Source of the DNA: an uncultured Clostridia bacterium
Lineage (GTDB): Bacteria; Bacillota; Clostridia; TANB77; CAG-508
DNA length: 20,841 nt
Assembly (NCBI GenBank): GCA_948664205.1
Contig: CAPNDH010000023.1
Location: 1-20,841 of the forward strand
Reading direction: 5' to 3'
The notes under the pieces are model-generated. The model had not been told where the DNA came from, did no database searches, and saw nothing but the letters and a program-made list of their open reading frames with translations. How positions within the stretch are numbered: position 1 is the first letter of the stretch; each line of letters begins with the position of its first letter. Made by a program: the position numbers and the translations under genes. Positions 1 to 7,081 of this stretch are shown in pieces.

Positions 1-50
1 ATTATTGTTATTACTAGTGAAATTAATGTTATTGCTTTTTCTTTTCTCAT
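1..50 (-). CDS. Prepilin-like (pseudopilin) protein, 5' end only
   Basis: Only the first 16 codons are inside the window; the gene runs off the left edge. The visible start reads MRKEKAITLISLVITI. This matches the type IV prepilin-like N-terminus common in clostridial surface proteins: a short basic leader, then ITLISLVITI beginning a hydrophobic helix. Proteins of this type are cut by a prepilin peptidase just before the ITLI segment. The residue before the cut is usually Gly; here it is Ala. An AGGAG Shine-Dalgarno lies about 8 bases before the ATG, and a good promoter sits at 89-117. The body of the protein is not visible, so its role (pilus subunit or secreted surface protein) is unknown. 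Confidence 0.75.
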   Translation of the reverse strand, partial: MRKEKAITLISLVITI

Positions 51-88
51 TTGTTATCTCTCCTTTTTACAGGTTGTTTCTGTATTTT

Positions 89-117
89 ATTATAGTATAT
101 TGAAAGTTTCAATTCAA
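89..117 (-). promoter_or_regulatory. Sigma-A-type promoter for the pseudopilin gene
   Basis: On the minus strand there is TTGAAT (-35, 112-117), a 17-base spacer and a perfect TATAAT (-10, 89-94), about 40 bases before the pseudopilin start codon. Confidence 0.6.
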
Positions 118-178
118 CTAATTTGTACAATGTTATTTATTTGTAAAACAAATGTAATTTTTTTGTTATATTTACAGT

Positions 179-207
179 TTGACCCTGTAATTTTTATTTA
201 ATATTTA
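179..207 (+). promoter_or_regulatory. Possible promoter for the XRE regulator
   Basis: TTGACC (179-184) is followed after 17 bases by TATTTA (202-207), about 48 bases before the regulator start. The -10 match is only 4 of 6, and in such AT-rich DNA this is tentative. Confidence 0.35.
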
Positions 208-254
208 TTATACAATTATTATCAATTATAGAATTTTTAAACGGGGTAATTTTT

Positions 255-515
255 ATGAAAGTTAAAACTTTAAATGGTAATTTAAATATTGTTGGTAAAA
301 ATTTAAGAAAATATAGAAAAGATAAAAAGATTTCTCAAACTGAAATTTGTAAAAAGTTAGATTTAATTGGCGTTACTATGTATATTTGTGATATTTATGA
401 GATTGAATATGGTAAAAAAACAGTTAAAGATTTTGAAGCTTTAGCTTTTTGTAAGGTTTTAGGAATTACTTTAGATGATTTATATTCTGGTGCTGAAGAA
501 TATTATGAGGCATAA
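255..515 (+). CDS. XRE-family helix-turn-helix regulator, 86 aa
   Basis: A small DNA-binding protein. Residues about 14-75 form a Cro/C1-type helix-turn-helix domain: GKNLRKYRKDKKISQTEICK is a typical helix 1 and 2 pattern, and the later LGITLDDLY motif closes the domain as in many XRE proteins. There is no second domain, so it probably binds DNA as a dimer. The predicted start follows a weak GGGG site 8 bases upstream. The gene stands alone between the divergent pseudopilin and the convergent ileS, and ends at a perfect hairpin terminator. The divergent pseudopilin is a possible target, but no operator repeat is evident between them. Confidence 0.85.
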   Translation: MKVKTLNGNLNIVGKNLRKYRKDKKISQTEICKKLDLIGVTMYICDIYEIEYGKKTVKDFEALAFCKVLGITLDDLYSGAEEYYEA

Positions 516-559
516 AAATACCTTTAATATTCTTAATTTGGAATATTAAAGGTATTTTT
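514..559. terminator. Bidirectional terminator between XRE gene and ileS
   Basis: A perfect 19-bp inverted repeat (514-532 and 541-559) with an 8-base loop. It has A5 at one end and T5 at the other, so it can end transcription from both converging genes. Confidence 0.9.
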
Positions 560-571
560 CTTGTATCTTTT

Positions 572-3500
572 TTAGATTTTCTCAACTGTTATATTTAATT
601 TTTCTCCATTTATAGAAGTTTCTGTATATTCTTTTGTAGCTTCGTTGTATATAATATTATCTGCAAGTGTATCTTTTTGTATTTGTTCACTGTATTTTTT
701 AATAACTGCTTCTAACATTTCGTTTCCAGCTACATATAGGTTAATTCTATCTAGTACTTCAAATCCACTTTCTTTTCTCATATTTTGTACTTTTGAAAGT
801 ATTTCACGTACATAACCTTCTTCTTTTAGCTCTTCTGTAATTGTTGTGTCTAATACAACTCCTATTTCGCCTTCTCCAGCAAAAGCGTAACCCTCTTTTC
901 CTTGCATTGTTACAAGTAAGTTTTCTTGGTTTAGTTCAATTTCTTGTCCTTCTACTGTTATTATTACACTTTCTCCGCTTTGAACTTTGCTTGCTAATTC
1001 CATTTGGTTTTGATTTGCAATTTCTGCTCTTATTTGTGGAATTAGTTTTCCATAAGTTTTTCCTAGTACTGGAAGATTTGGTTTTATTTCAAAATTTACA
1101 TACTCTGCCATTTGAGCTCCTAATACTACTTCTTTGATATTTAATTCATCTTTTACTATATCTCCATAGTATTCTGGAAGTTCACTTGCTGATATTAGCA
1201 TTTTTGATAGTGGTTGCCTGTTTTTGATGTTTACACTGTTACGTGCACTTCTTCCTAATTTTACTATTGTGTATGCTAAGCCCATTTCTTCTTCTAGTTT
1301 TTTATCAATTGCATTTTCATCTACTTCTGGCCATGTGCATAGGTGTATACTTTCTGGTGCATTTTTATCTAAACCTACTACTAAGTTTTGGTAGATTTCT
1401 TCTGTTATAAATGGTACAAATGGTGCTGATACTTTTGCTAAAGTTGTTAATACTCTATAAAGTGTTACATATGCTCCTATTTTGTCATCTGAAAGTTCTG
1501 TCTTCCAGTATCTTTCTCTGTTTCTACGTACATACCAGTTTGAAAGTTCGTCTGTGAACTCTTCTATTTCTAGCGCTGCTGATGTTATATCGTAGTTATC
1601 TAATTTTTCTTCTATATCTTTTATTAATGTATTTAATTTAGATATTATCCATTTATCCATTACATTTGTAACTTCAAAGTCTGCATATTCTAATGGATTG
1701 AATTTATCAATTTCTGCATATAAAACATAGAATGAATACACATTCCATAATGTAGATAAGAATTTTCTTTGTGTTTCTTCTACATCTTTTGTTGAGAATC
1801 TTGTTGGTAACCATGGTGCGCTTGTTGTATAGAAATGCCAACGTGTTGCGTCTGCTCCTACTGAGCCTAATACTTCAAATGGGTCTACTACATTTCCTAA
1901 GTGTTTTGACATTTTTAGCCCTTTGCTATCTAATACGTGACCTAAAACTATACAGTTTTCAAATGGGTTAGTATCAAATATACATGTTGATATTGCTAAT
2001 AGTGTATAGAACCATCCTCTAGTTTGGTCTACCGCTTCTGATATGAATTGTGCTGGGAAGTTTTTCTCAAACAATTCTTTATTTTCAAATGGGTAGTGTA
2101 ATTGAGCAAATGGCATTGAACCTGAGTCAAACCAACAATCTATAACTTCTTTTTCTCTTATCATATCTTTTCCACATTCTGGACACTTAATGTGGATAGG
2201 ATCTAGGTATGGTTTGTGTAGTTCGATCGTTTCTGGTACATTTTGTCCTTTTTCTTTTAGTTCTTCTCTAGAGCCTATACATTCCATATGACCACAGTCA
2301 TGGCATCTCCAAATTGGAAGTGGTGTTCCCCAATATCTATCTCTTGAAATTCCCCAGTCTATAACATTTTCTAGGAATTTTCCGAAACGTCCTGTACGTA
2401 TTGTGTCTGGCATCCAGTTTATTTTGTTATTGTTTTCTAATAACTTGTCACGAACTTCTGTCATTTTTACAAACCAGCTCTCTTTTGGGTAATATAGAAG
2501 TGGTGTGTCACATCTCCAACAGTGTGGATAGCTGTGTGTATGTTTTGCAGAGCTAAATAATTTATTTTCGTGAGCAAGCCATATACATATATCTTTATCA
2601 CAAGTTTTTACAAATCTTCCTGCCCATGGTGTAACTTCTGGAACGAAGTTTCCTGATTTATCTACTAAGTTTACAAATGTTATTCCATTTTGTTTTGAAA
2701 CAAAACTATCATCTTCACCATAAGCTGGTGCTATATGAACTATACCTGTACCATCTGTTAAAGTTACATAGTCTCCATGTATTACTTCAAATGCTTTTCC
2801 TTCTACTTGTGCAAATGGCATTAACTGTTCATATTTCATACCTAAAAGCTCTGTTCCTTTTACTTCTTTTAACATTTCATAAGGAATGCCTTTTAGTACT
2901 GTTTCTATTAAATCTTTTGCTAAAATATAAACTTCGCTATTTCCTTCTTCTTGCATTTTTCCATCAATTACTGGTTTTTCTACTTTTATATATGCATATG
3001 TATATGCTTTATTTATACAAAGTGCTAAGTTTGAAGGTAATGTCCATGGTGTTGTTGTCCATGCTAGGAAGTATACATTTTCTTCTCCAACTACTTTAAA
3101 TTTAGCAGTACATGTTAAGTCTTGAACATCTTTATAACCTTGTGCTACTTCGTGTGAAGAAAGTGCTGTTCCACATCTTGGGCAATATGGCATAACTTTA
3201 TGACCTTGGTATAATAAACCTTTTTCCCACATTTGTTTTAAAGCCCACCACTCAGATTCTATATAATCATCATGGTAAGTTACATATGGTTTTTCCATGT
3301 CTACCCAATAACCTATTTGGTTAGTCATATCTTCCCACATAGAAACATATTTAAATACACTTTCTTTACATTCACCTATAAATTTTTCAACACCATAATC
3401 TTCAATTTGCTCTTTACCTGAAATTCCTAATTTCTTTTCAACCTCAAGTTCAACAGGAAGACCATGTGTGTCCCATCCAGCTTTACGAATTACATCATAA

Positions 3501-3730
3501 CCTTTCATTACTTTGTACCTAGGAATAATGTCTTTCATAACCCTAGTTAGTATGTGACCTACATGTGGCTTACCATTAGCTGTAGGTGGTCCATCATAAA
3601 AAGTAAAATATCTTTTACCTTTATTCATATCAAAATTCTTTTTGATAACATCTTTTTCCTTCCATAAATTTGAAATATCATGTTCCATTCCAACGAATCC
3701 GTTTTCTTTAAGTTCTACTTTTTTGTACAT
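572..3730 (-). CDS. ileS: Isoleucyl-tRNA synthetase, type 2-like, 1052 aa
   Basis: A cytoplasmic class I aminoacyl-tRNA synthetase that charges tRNA-Ile. The HIGH motif is HVGH at residues 56-59, after GPPTANGKP. The KMSKS loop is KMSKH at 606-610. An editing (CP1) domain with DGTGIVHIAPAYGEDD lies between, and Cys pairs such as CPRC, CWRC and CPEC suggest bound zinc. The 1052-aa length and GWDTHGLPVELEVEKKLG resemble the longer, eukaryote-like IleRS2 class rather than the roughly 930-aa IleRS1 class; IleRS2 enzymes are generally less sensitive to mupirocin. The start has GGAG about 10 bases upstream. No T-box lies directly upstream. The 150-base leader holds repeat hairpins instead, and the likely Ile T-box is about 3 kb away. 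Confidence 0.97.
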   Translation of the reverse strand: MYKKVELKENGFVGMEHDISNLWKEKDVIKKNFDMNKGKRYFTFYDGPPTANGKPHVGHILTRVMKDIIPRYKVMKGYDVIRKAGWDTHGLPVELEVEKKLGISGKEQIEDYGVEKFIGECKESVFKYVSMWEDMTNQIGYWVDMEKPYVTYHDDYIESEWWALKQMWEKGLLYQGHKVMPYCPRCGTALSSHEVAQGYKDVQDLTCTAKFKVVGEENVYFLAWTTTPWTLPSNLALCINKAYTYAYIKVEKPVIDGKMQEEGNSEVYILAKDLIETVLKGIPYEMLKEVKGTELLGMKYEQLMPFAQVEGKAFEVIHGDYVTLTDGTGIVHIAPAYGEDDSFVSKQNGITFVNLVDKSGNFVPEVTPWAGRFVKTCDKDICIWLAHENKLFSSAKHTHSYPHCWRCDTPLLYYPKESWFVKMTEVRDKLLENNNKINWMPDTIRTGRFGKFLENVIDWGISRDRYWGTPLPIWRCHDCGHMECIGSREELKEKGQNVPETIELHKPYLDPIHIKCPECGKDMIREKEVIDCWFDSGSMPFAQLHYPFENKELFEKNFPAQFISEAVDQTRGWFYTLLAISTCIFDTNPFENCIVLGHVLDSKGLKMSKHLGNVVDPFEVLGSVGADATRWHFYTTSAPWLPTRFSTKDVEETQRKFLSTLWNVYSFYVLYAEIDKFNPLEYADFEVTNVMDKWIISKLNTLIKDIEEKLDNYDITSAALEIEEFTDELSNWYVRRNRERYWKTELSDDKIGAYVTLYRVLTTLAKVSAPFVPFITEEIYQNLVVGLDKNAPESIHLCTWPEVDENAIDKKLEEEMGLAYTIVKLGRSARNSVNIKNRQPLSKMLISASELPEYYGDIVKDELNIKEVVLGAQMAEYVNFEIKPNLPVLGKTYGKLIPQIRAEIANQNQMELASKVQSGESVIITVEGQEIELNQENLLVTMQGKEGYAFAGEGEIGVVLDTTITEELKEEGYVREILSKVQNMRKESGFEVLDRINLYVAGNEMLEAVIKKYSEQIQKDTLADNIIYNEATKEYTETSINGEKLNITVEKI

Positions 3731-3754
3731 TTTTAAAATTCTCCTTTCTGCACG

Positions 3755-3804
3755 CTAGGGACGGTTCTCAGCGTTCCGATTTCGGAACGGCGGGGACAGT
3801 CCTT
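3755..3804. repeat. GC-rich REP-like hairpin element in the ileS leader
   Basis: A small GC-rich block in AT-rich DNA. The core is a perfect 7-bp hairpin CGTTCCG/CGGAACG (3772-3778, 3783-3789) with a 4-base loop. It is bracketed by two direct, related G-rich words, GGGACGGTTCT and GGGGACAGTCC. This layout resembles the intergenic REP-type palindromes seen in many clostridia. It lies between the 69-aa gene and ileS, so on the minus-strand RNA it would fold just before the ileS ribosome site. Confidence 0.6.
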
Positions 3805-3822
3805 GTAATATATTTTATTTTT

Positions 3823-3880
3823 TATAACCTGTCCTAAATTGTTTCTTTTTTCCAATTAGGAATTGCCCTTAATTGGGACA
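3823..3880 (+). repeat. Direct repeat copy 1 (abuts stop of the 69-aa gene)
   Basis: Aligned by eye with 6619-6678, this block matches at roughly three quarters of positions in the same orientation. Shared words include TATAACC, TGTC, CTAA, CCAATT and TAATTG. It starts directly after the TAA stop of the 69-aa gene. The two copies bracket the DUF1653/transglutaminase segment. Confidence 0.6.
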
Positions 3881-4090
3881 TTATGATTTTATTTTCTTTT
3901 GTATTCCAAGTCCATCTCCAATGCAAGTTAATGTTCTTACTTCTTTTTGGTTTTGTGTTTTTATTTTTATTGAATCTATAAATGTTAATTTATCTTCTTG
4001 TTTTACTTCCATTGTCTTTGCTTCTTCTATTACTTTTATTTCTTTATTTTTCTTAAATATTTTTTCAAATATATTGTTAATAAATTTCAT
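3881..4090 (-). CDS. Small protein of unknown function, 69 aa
   Basis: I do not recognise this family. The protein is Lys-rich and charged, with no signal or membrane segment. It starts with an amphipathic MKFINNIFEKIFKKNKEI stretch and ends with a GDGLGIQKKIKS tail. The ATG at 4088-4090 is chosen over an upstream TTG because an AAGGAG site precedes it and it lies one base after the stop of the transglutaminase-like gene. That tight join suggests translational coupling and a functional link to that gene. The stop codon touches a repeat copy. Confidence 0.65.
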   Translation of the reverse strand: MKFINNIFEKIFKKNKEIKVIEEAKTMEVKQEDKLTFIDSIKIKTQNQKEVRTLTCIGDGLGIQKKIKS

Positions 4091-4091
4091 A

Positions 4092-5186
4092 TTATCTATC
4101 AACTCCTTCTTTAGCAACTAATTCGTTTGGAGTTTTATCTATTCGTTTGATTTCTTGTTCTTTAATAGTTAGTTCCCATGGTCTTTTACAATTATATTCT
4201 TCCATATTTTCTTTCATATCCATTTCATAACATTCAAATTTTTCTTCAAATTCACTTTGTGATAATTCTATAAATTGTTTTTCATTTTTATCTGCATAGA
4301 AAAATTTCTTTCCTGATTCTGGTAAATTTATATAAACATATAAAACTGCTCTTTTTTGTTTGTCTTGTCTTTCATATACTCTATTTACTACACAATCATT
4401 AAATGTCAAATTTTCATTATTTAATAATATATTTTCTAAAACGCTCATTGTAGAATTTATACAAGTAGCAAATTCTGGATAATATTTATGAAGTAATAGA
4501 AATTGTTTTTTAATACATTCTTCCATTGGAAGTTCTGTTAAATATAATATTTTAGATATTTCCTTTAAATCTTTTATTGGAAATTCTCCATTTTCATTTG
4601 CAATTCCTATACTTGAATAAATTTGCCTTAAATTTTGTTCATCTAAATTTAAGGTGGCATCTGATAATTCTTCGTCATTTTTGTGTGATAATGTATCCAT
4701 ATCATTATCCATTTTTTTTATTTTTTTATAACTTTTACAAAAGTAGTTAGGCATACCTCCATACTTTTGTGCAGTTAAGTTCCATGTTGGATCTAAAATA
4801 GTGTTACCTTTTACATATTTTCCTTCTTTATTTGGAAGTTCTATATTTTTTAATTTTAAGAACGCATGTCCCTCTCCTGAAACTATTTGAGCATCTATTC
4901 CTGCTTTTGCAAGAATATATTGTTCAACTTGTGCAATTCCATTACATACTCCATAACCTGAATTTATTATTTTCCATAATGCTCGTGCTCCACCTTCATC
5001 AAATACTTCTGTATAAAAATCTGGACTATAATTTATTTTCTTTCCTACTTCATTATCTATATATGCTACTTTTTGAATATCTGTCCAGTTTGAAGGCATT
5101 TTGTGCAAAATAGATTCAATCCATAGTTCACTATTTTTATACTCATTTACTGTCGAATTACCTATAGCTAGGCTGTCATTTATCAT
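4092..5186 (-). CDS. Transglutaminase-like (papain-fold) C-terminal portion
   Basis: This is the longest ATG-initiated reading frame of the broken gene's second part. The transglutaminase-core signature is present in order: the nucleophile Cys in GYGVCNGIA, the His in SGEGHAFLK and the Asp in LDPTWN. Proteins with this fold act as proteases, peptide-bond hydrolases or cross-linkers; the substrate here cannot be told. There is no signal peptide. The ATG at 5184-5186 has no clear ribosome site, and the open frame extends well upstream of it, so it is probably an internal Met rather than a true start. Confidence 0.6.
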   Translation of the reverse strand: MINDSLAIGNSTVNEYKNSELWIESILHKMPSNWTDIQKVAYIDNEVGKKINYSPDFYTEVFDEGGARALWKIINSGYGVCNGIAQVEQYILAKAGIDAQIVSGEGHAFLKLKNIELPNKEGKYVKGNTILDPTWNLTAQKYGGMPNYFCKSYKKIKKMDNDMDTLSHKNDEELSDATLNLDEQNLRQIYSSIGIANENGEFPIKDLKEISKILYLTELPMEECIKKQFLLLHKYYPEFATCINSTMSVLENILLNNENLTFNDCVVNRVYERQDKQKRAVLYVYINLPESGKKFFYADKNEKQFIELSQSEFEEKFECYEMDMKENMEEYNCKRPWELTIKEQEIKRIDKTPNELVAKEGVDR

Positions 5187-6177
5187 TACTTTTGGACATA
5201 TTTCAAAAAATTGATTTAACTTTTCTTTATCTTTAATTGGTGGTTCTAGTGGATTTAAATAAATTAATCTATCTAAATCTCTATATCTTTCTAGGTTTCC
5301 TTCTAAATTTAATATAATTTTATTATATTCATCTACTTCTAAATCATATATATCTTTACATTCTTCTGGATAACCTTCTATACCAATTTTGTCTTTAGTT
5401 TCTTTTTCTATTACTGCAAATATCCTTCTTTTTTCTCCGAATTGACAATTCTTCTAGATCATCTAATTTTGATATAAATTCTAATTGCTTTTTACTATCG
5501 ATTCCTGCCATAATAACATATGGATTAATTCCCTTTTCTCTACAAAACTGCTTATTTACATTTAGAAAATTTATAATCGAACTAACTTCCATATATGTTA
5601 ATATGTATTCTATTTCATTATTTTTAAGTTCATAATACTTAATAAATTTTAATTTTTCATTTTCACCTTCTAAACTTGCTATAATTTTACCAATACCATA
5701 TTTTCTTATTTTTAATTCTCGTTCTAAAAAATCTTTATGTAACAATAATTTGTTTTTGGATTCATTTGTAAATGTCATAATAATATTTATAGCATCATAT
5801 TCTTCTATATTATATTTTTTTCTATAATTTTCATCTTTTAGAACTTGCATCTTATTATCATCTTCTAATAATTTTACAATGTCTACTATATCAAATTCGC
5901 TCATACCTGACATAAGTGCATCATCTTTAAGTAATTTCAATTTTAATTCATCATCTTTGATAAGTTTTATTATATTTTTTATACGATAAGGATATAGATT
6001 TTTAAAATGCTCAAATTCAAATAACTTTGCTTTTTCTTCATCTGTTAAATATATTTCTATTATTCTGTCTAATTCTTCTCCAATAAGATTATATCTATTT
6101 AATAATTTTTTATTAGCAAATATACTTAATTTATCTTTAGATCTTTGCAGTCGCTTTTCTAATCTTGAAGTTTTCAA
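4092..6177 (-). pseudogene. Frameshifted helical-repeat plus transglutaminase-like gene
   Basis: This appears to be one gene broken by a single-base shift. The first part starts at a TTG (6177) with an AGGGGG site 5 bases upstream, and reads 260 aa to a stop at 5395. It is rich in degenerate helical units of the form IIKLIKDDELKLKLLKDD and VKLLEDDNKMQVLKDE. The downstream frame stays open without stops from about 5440 through to 4092 and carries the transglutaminase-like domain. Removing one A from the A6 run at 5429-5434 joins them as RRKRRIFAVIEKE, giving about 694 aa. It may be a recent pseudogene, a slippage-expressed gene or a sequencing error. It sits 43 bases after the DUF1653 gene and is coupled to the 69-aa gene. 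Confidence 0.75.
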
Positions 6178-6220
6178 TTTTACCCCCTTTCATTTATTTA
6201 ATTTTTTATAACTCATATTT

Positions 6221-6466
6221 TTATTTATTTTTGCTTTCTATATGTTGTAATTCAAATCTGTATTTTTGTTCTACATTTGGATATTTTTCGTGGTCTACTT
6301 CACTTGCAAACATATCATATGGTCTTACATATAAAGAACAATCTCCATATAACCTTCTATAAAGTACCATTTTCTCTTTTGTTTCACTATGTGTTACTAT
6401 ATCTTCTACAAAATAGTAATCACCTTTGAAATGTTTGTATATTGCTCTTATTTTTACCTCTTGCAC
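6221..6466 (-). CDS. DUF1653 domain protein, 81 aa
   Basis: A small cytoplasmic protein that matches the DUF1653 pattern: IYKHFKGDYYFVEDIVTHSE near the start, then VLYRRLYGD, LYVRPYDMF and a YPNVEQKYRFE ending. The family is widespread in bacteria as a single short domain, often in SH3-like beta form, with no established function. The start is a GTG at 6464-6466, set by a strong AAGGAGG site about 8 bases upstream. It is the first gene after the T-box on this strand, but tRNA fragments and a repeat lie between, so control by the T-box is uncertain. Confidence 0.85.
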   Translation of the reverse strand: MQEVKIRAIYKHFKGDYYFVEDIVTHSETKEKMVLYRRLYGDCSLYVRPYDMFASEVDHEKYPNVEQKYRFELQHIESKNK

Positions 6467-6525
6467 TTTTTGTTCCTCCTTTATATTCTTTTTATATCTA
6501 TATTTGGCCCAACTTTCATATCGTG

Positions 6526-6544
6526 GGGCTCATAACCCAAAGGT
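6526..6544 (+). pseudogene. Fragment of an initiator tRNA (fMet) anticodon arm
   Basis: GGGCTCATAACCCAAAGGT has the features of the bacterial tRNA-fMet anticodon arm: three G-C pairs next to a CTCATAA loop with a CAT anticodon, then the AAGGT variable region. No D-arm, T-arm or acceptor stem can be folded around it, so it is a relic and not a working tRNA. Confidence 0.6.
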
Positions 6545-6551
6545 TTTATTT

Positions 6552-6612
6552 GCACCAGTTACTTAGTTGGTGGAGCAACTGACTCTTAATCGGTAGGTCC
6601 GGAGTTCGATTC
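6552..6612 (+). pseudogene. Truncated tRNA-Lys (CTT anticodon)
   Basis: The sequence begins GCACCAG and has a D-arm-like stretch, an anticodon arm ACTGA-CTCTTAA-TCGGT (CTT, Lys) and the GTTCGATTC T-loop. It then breaks off: the 3' half of the T-stem and the acceptor strand with CCA are missing, replaced by AT-rich DNA leading into a repeat at 6619. A tRNA-Lys missing its 3' end cannot be charged, so this is a relic. The break point is at the part of tRNA genes where integrating elements commonly recombine. Confidence 0.7.
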
Positions 6613-6618
6613 AATTAT

Positions 6619-6678
6619 TATAACCCTGTCACTAATTGTCCCATTTGTCCCAATTGGGGACTGTTCCTAATTGAGACA
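6619..6678 (+). repeat. Direct repeat copy 2 (between T-box and tRNA relics)
   Basis: This is the partner of 3823-3880 in the same orientation. It contains TTTGTCCCAATTGGGGAC and TAATTGAGACA, so it is itself partly palindromic, like REP-type intergenic repeats. It lies immediately beyond the T-box terminator. Confidence 0.6.
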
Positions 6679-6684
6679 AATATC

Positions 6685-6728
6685 AAAAAACTCTACCGCG
6701 CCCTAACATAATAGGACGAAATAGAGTT
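6685..6728 (-). terminator. Intrinsic terminator of the T-box
   Basis: A minus-strand hairpin AACTCTA...TAGAGTT, with an inner stem around CGTCCTA/TTAGGGCG, is followed by T6. It is mutually exclusive with the antiterminator formed by the T-box sequence. Confidence 0.88.
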
Positions 6729-6950
6729 TATAATTTCGTGGTACCACCTAATTTGAAAATTAATTACTTGTTTTTTAATTTTCCACTTATCTTTTCTTTA
6801 ACGCAGAAGGTACGGCTAAGCTTACTTTTTGTTTTCTGCTTAGCAACAACATAGGTGATAACAAATAAAATAGTTTCTTACTAGAATTTCAGCATACATC
6901 TAGCTCTCTTTTAGGCTTTTTTTATTTGTGTTGTCCTTGTTTAATGTTTT
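6685..6950 (-). promoter_or_regulatory. T-box riboswitch, apparent Ile (AUC) specifier
   Basis: A T-box leader RNA senses uncharged tRNA and lets transcription continue. On the minus strand, stem I includes a distal arm CTAGA...TCTAG (6881-6903) with a GCTGAAA loop after AGAGAG. The T-box sequence AGGTGGTACCACG is at 6737-6749. The terminator at 6685-6728 has stem AACTCTA/TAGAGTT and a T6 tail. A helix of CAAATAAAA with TTTTATTTG positions the specifier loop, where ATC (6857-6859) is followed by ACC, the usual layout; AUC is Ile. The UGGU bulge would pair with an A73-CCA end, as in tRNA-Ile. No synthetase gene follows directly; ileS is about 3 kb downstream on the same strand. Confidence 0.92.
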
Positions 6951-6965
6951 TTCTATATGCATAAT

Positions 6966-6994
6966 ATATTATCACCTTTTCTCGTTATTTGCAA
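6966..6994 (-). promoter_or_regulatory. Probable promoter of the T-box transcript
   Basis: On the minus strand, TTGCAA (6989-6994), a 17-base spacer and TAATAT (6966-6971) lie just before the stem I sequence. Each hexamer matches the consensus at 4 of 6 positions. Confidence 0.5.
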
Positions 6995-7041
6995 GTATAT
7001 TATTGTAAAATTTTTATAAATTTGTTTATACTTATTTCTAT

Positions 7042-7076
7042 AAAAAACCTAGAGAAAAATTATTTCTCTAGGTTTT
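7042..7076 (-). terminator. Terminator after the HAD pair
   Basis: A perfect 13-bp stem (7045-7057 with 7063-7075) with a 5-base loop, followed on the minus strand by a T6 run, a few bases after the stop of the second HAD gene. Confidence 0.85.
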
Positions 7077-7081
7077 CGCGG

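Noticed and set aside
841..1137. Leucine-rich plus-strand open frames opposite ileS, murT, aspS and the nifS-like gene.
   Set aside because: They are antisense shadows of AT-rich genes, with hydrophobic low-complexity translations and no ribosome sites.
3731..3822. A second T-box directly upstream of ileS.
   Set aside because: No AGGTGG...ACC T-box sequence or stem I pattern is present; the space is filled by repeats.
5419..5440. Possible programmed -1 frameshift at the A-AAA-AAG heptamer in the transglutaminase-like gene.
   Set aside because: The heptamer is in the right frame, but a -1 slip leads to a TAA stop after five codons. Only a shift equal to losing one base joins the domains.
6526..6612. 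Two functional tRNA genes.
   Set aside because: Neither can form an acceptor stem or a T-stem; both are relics.
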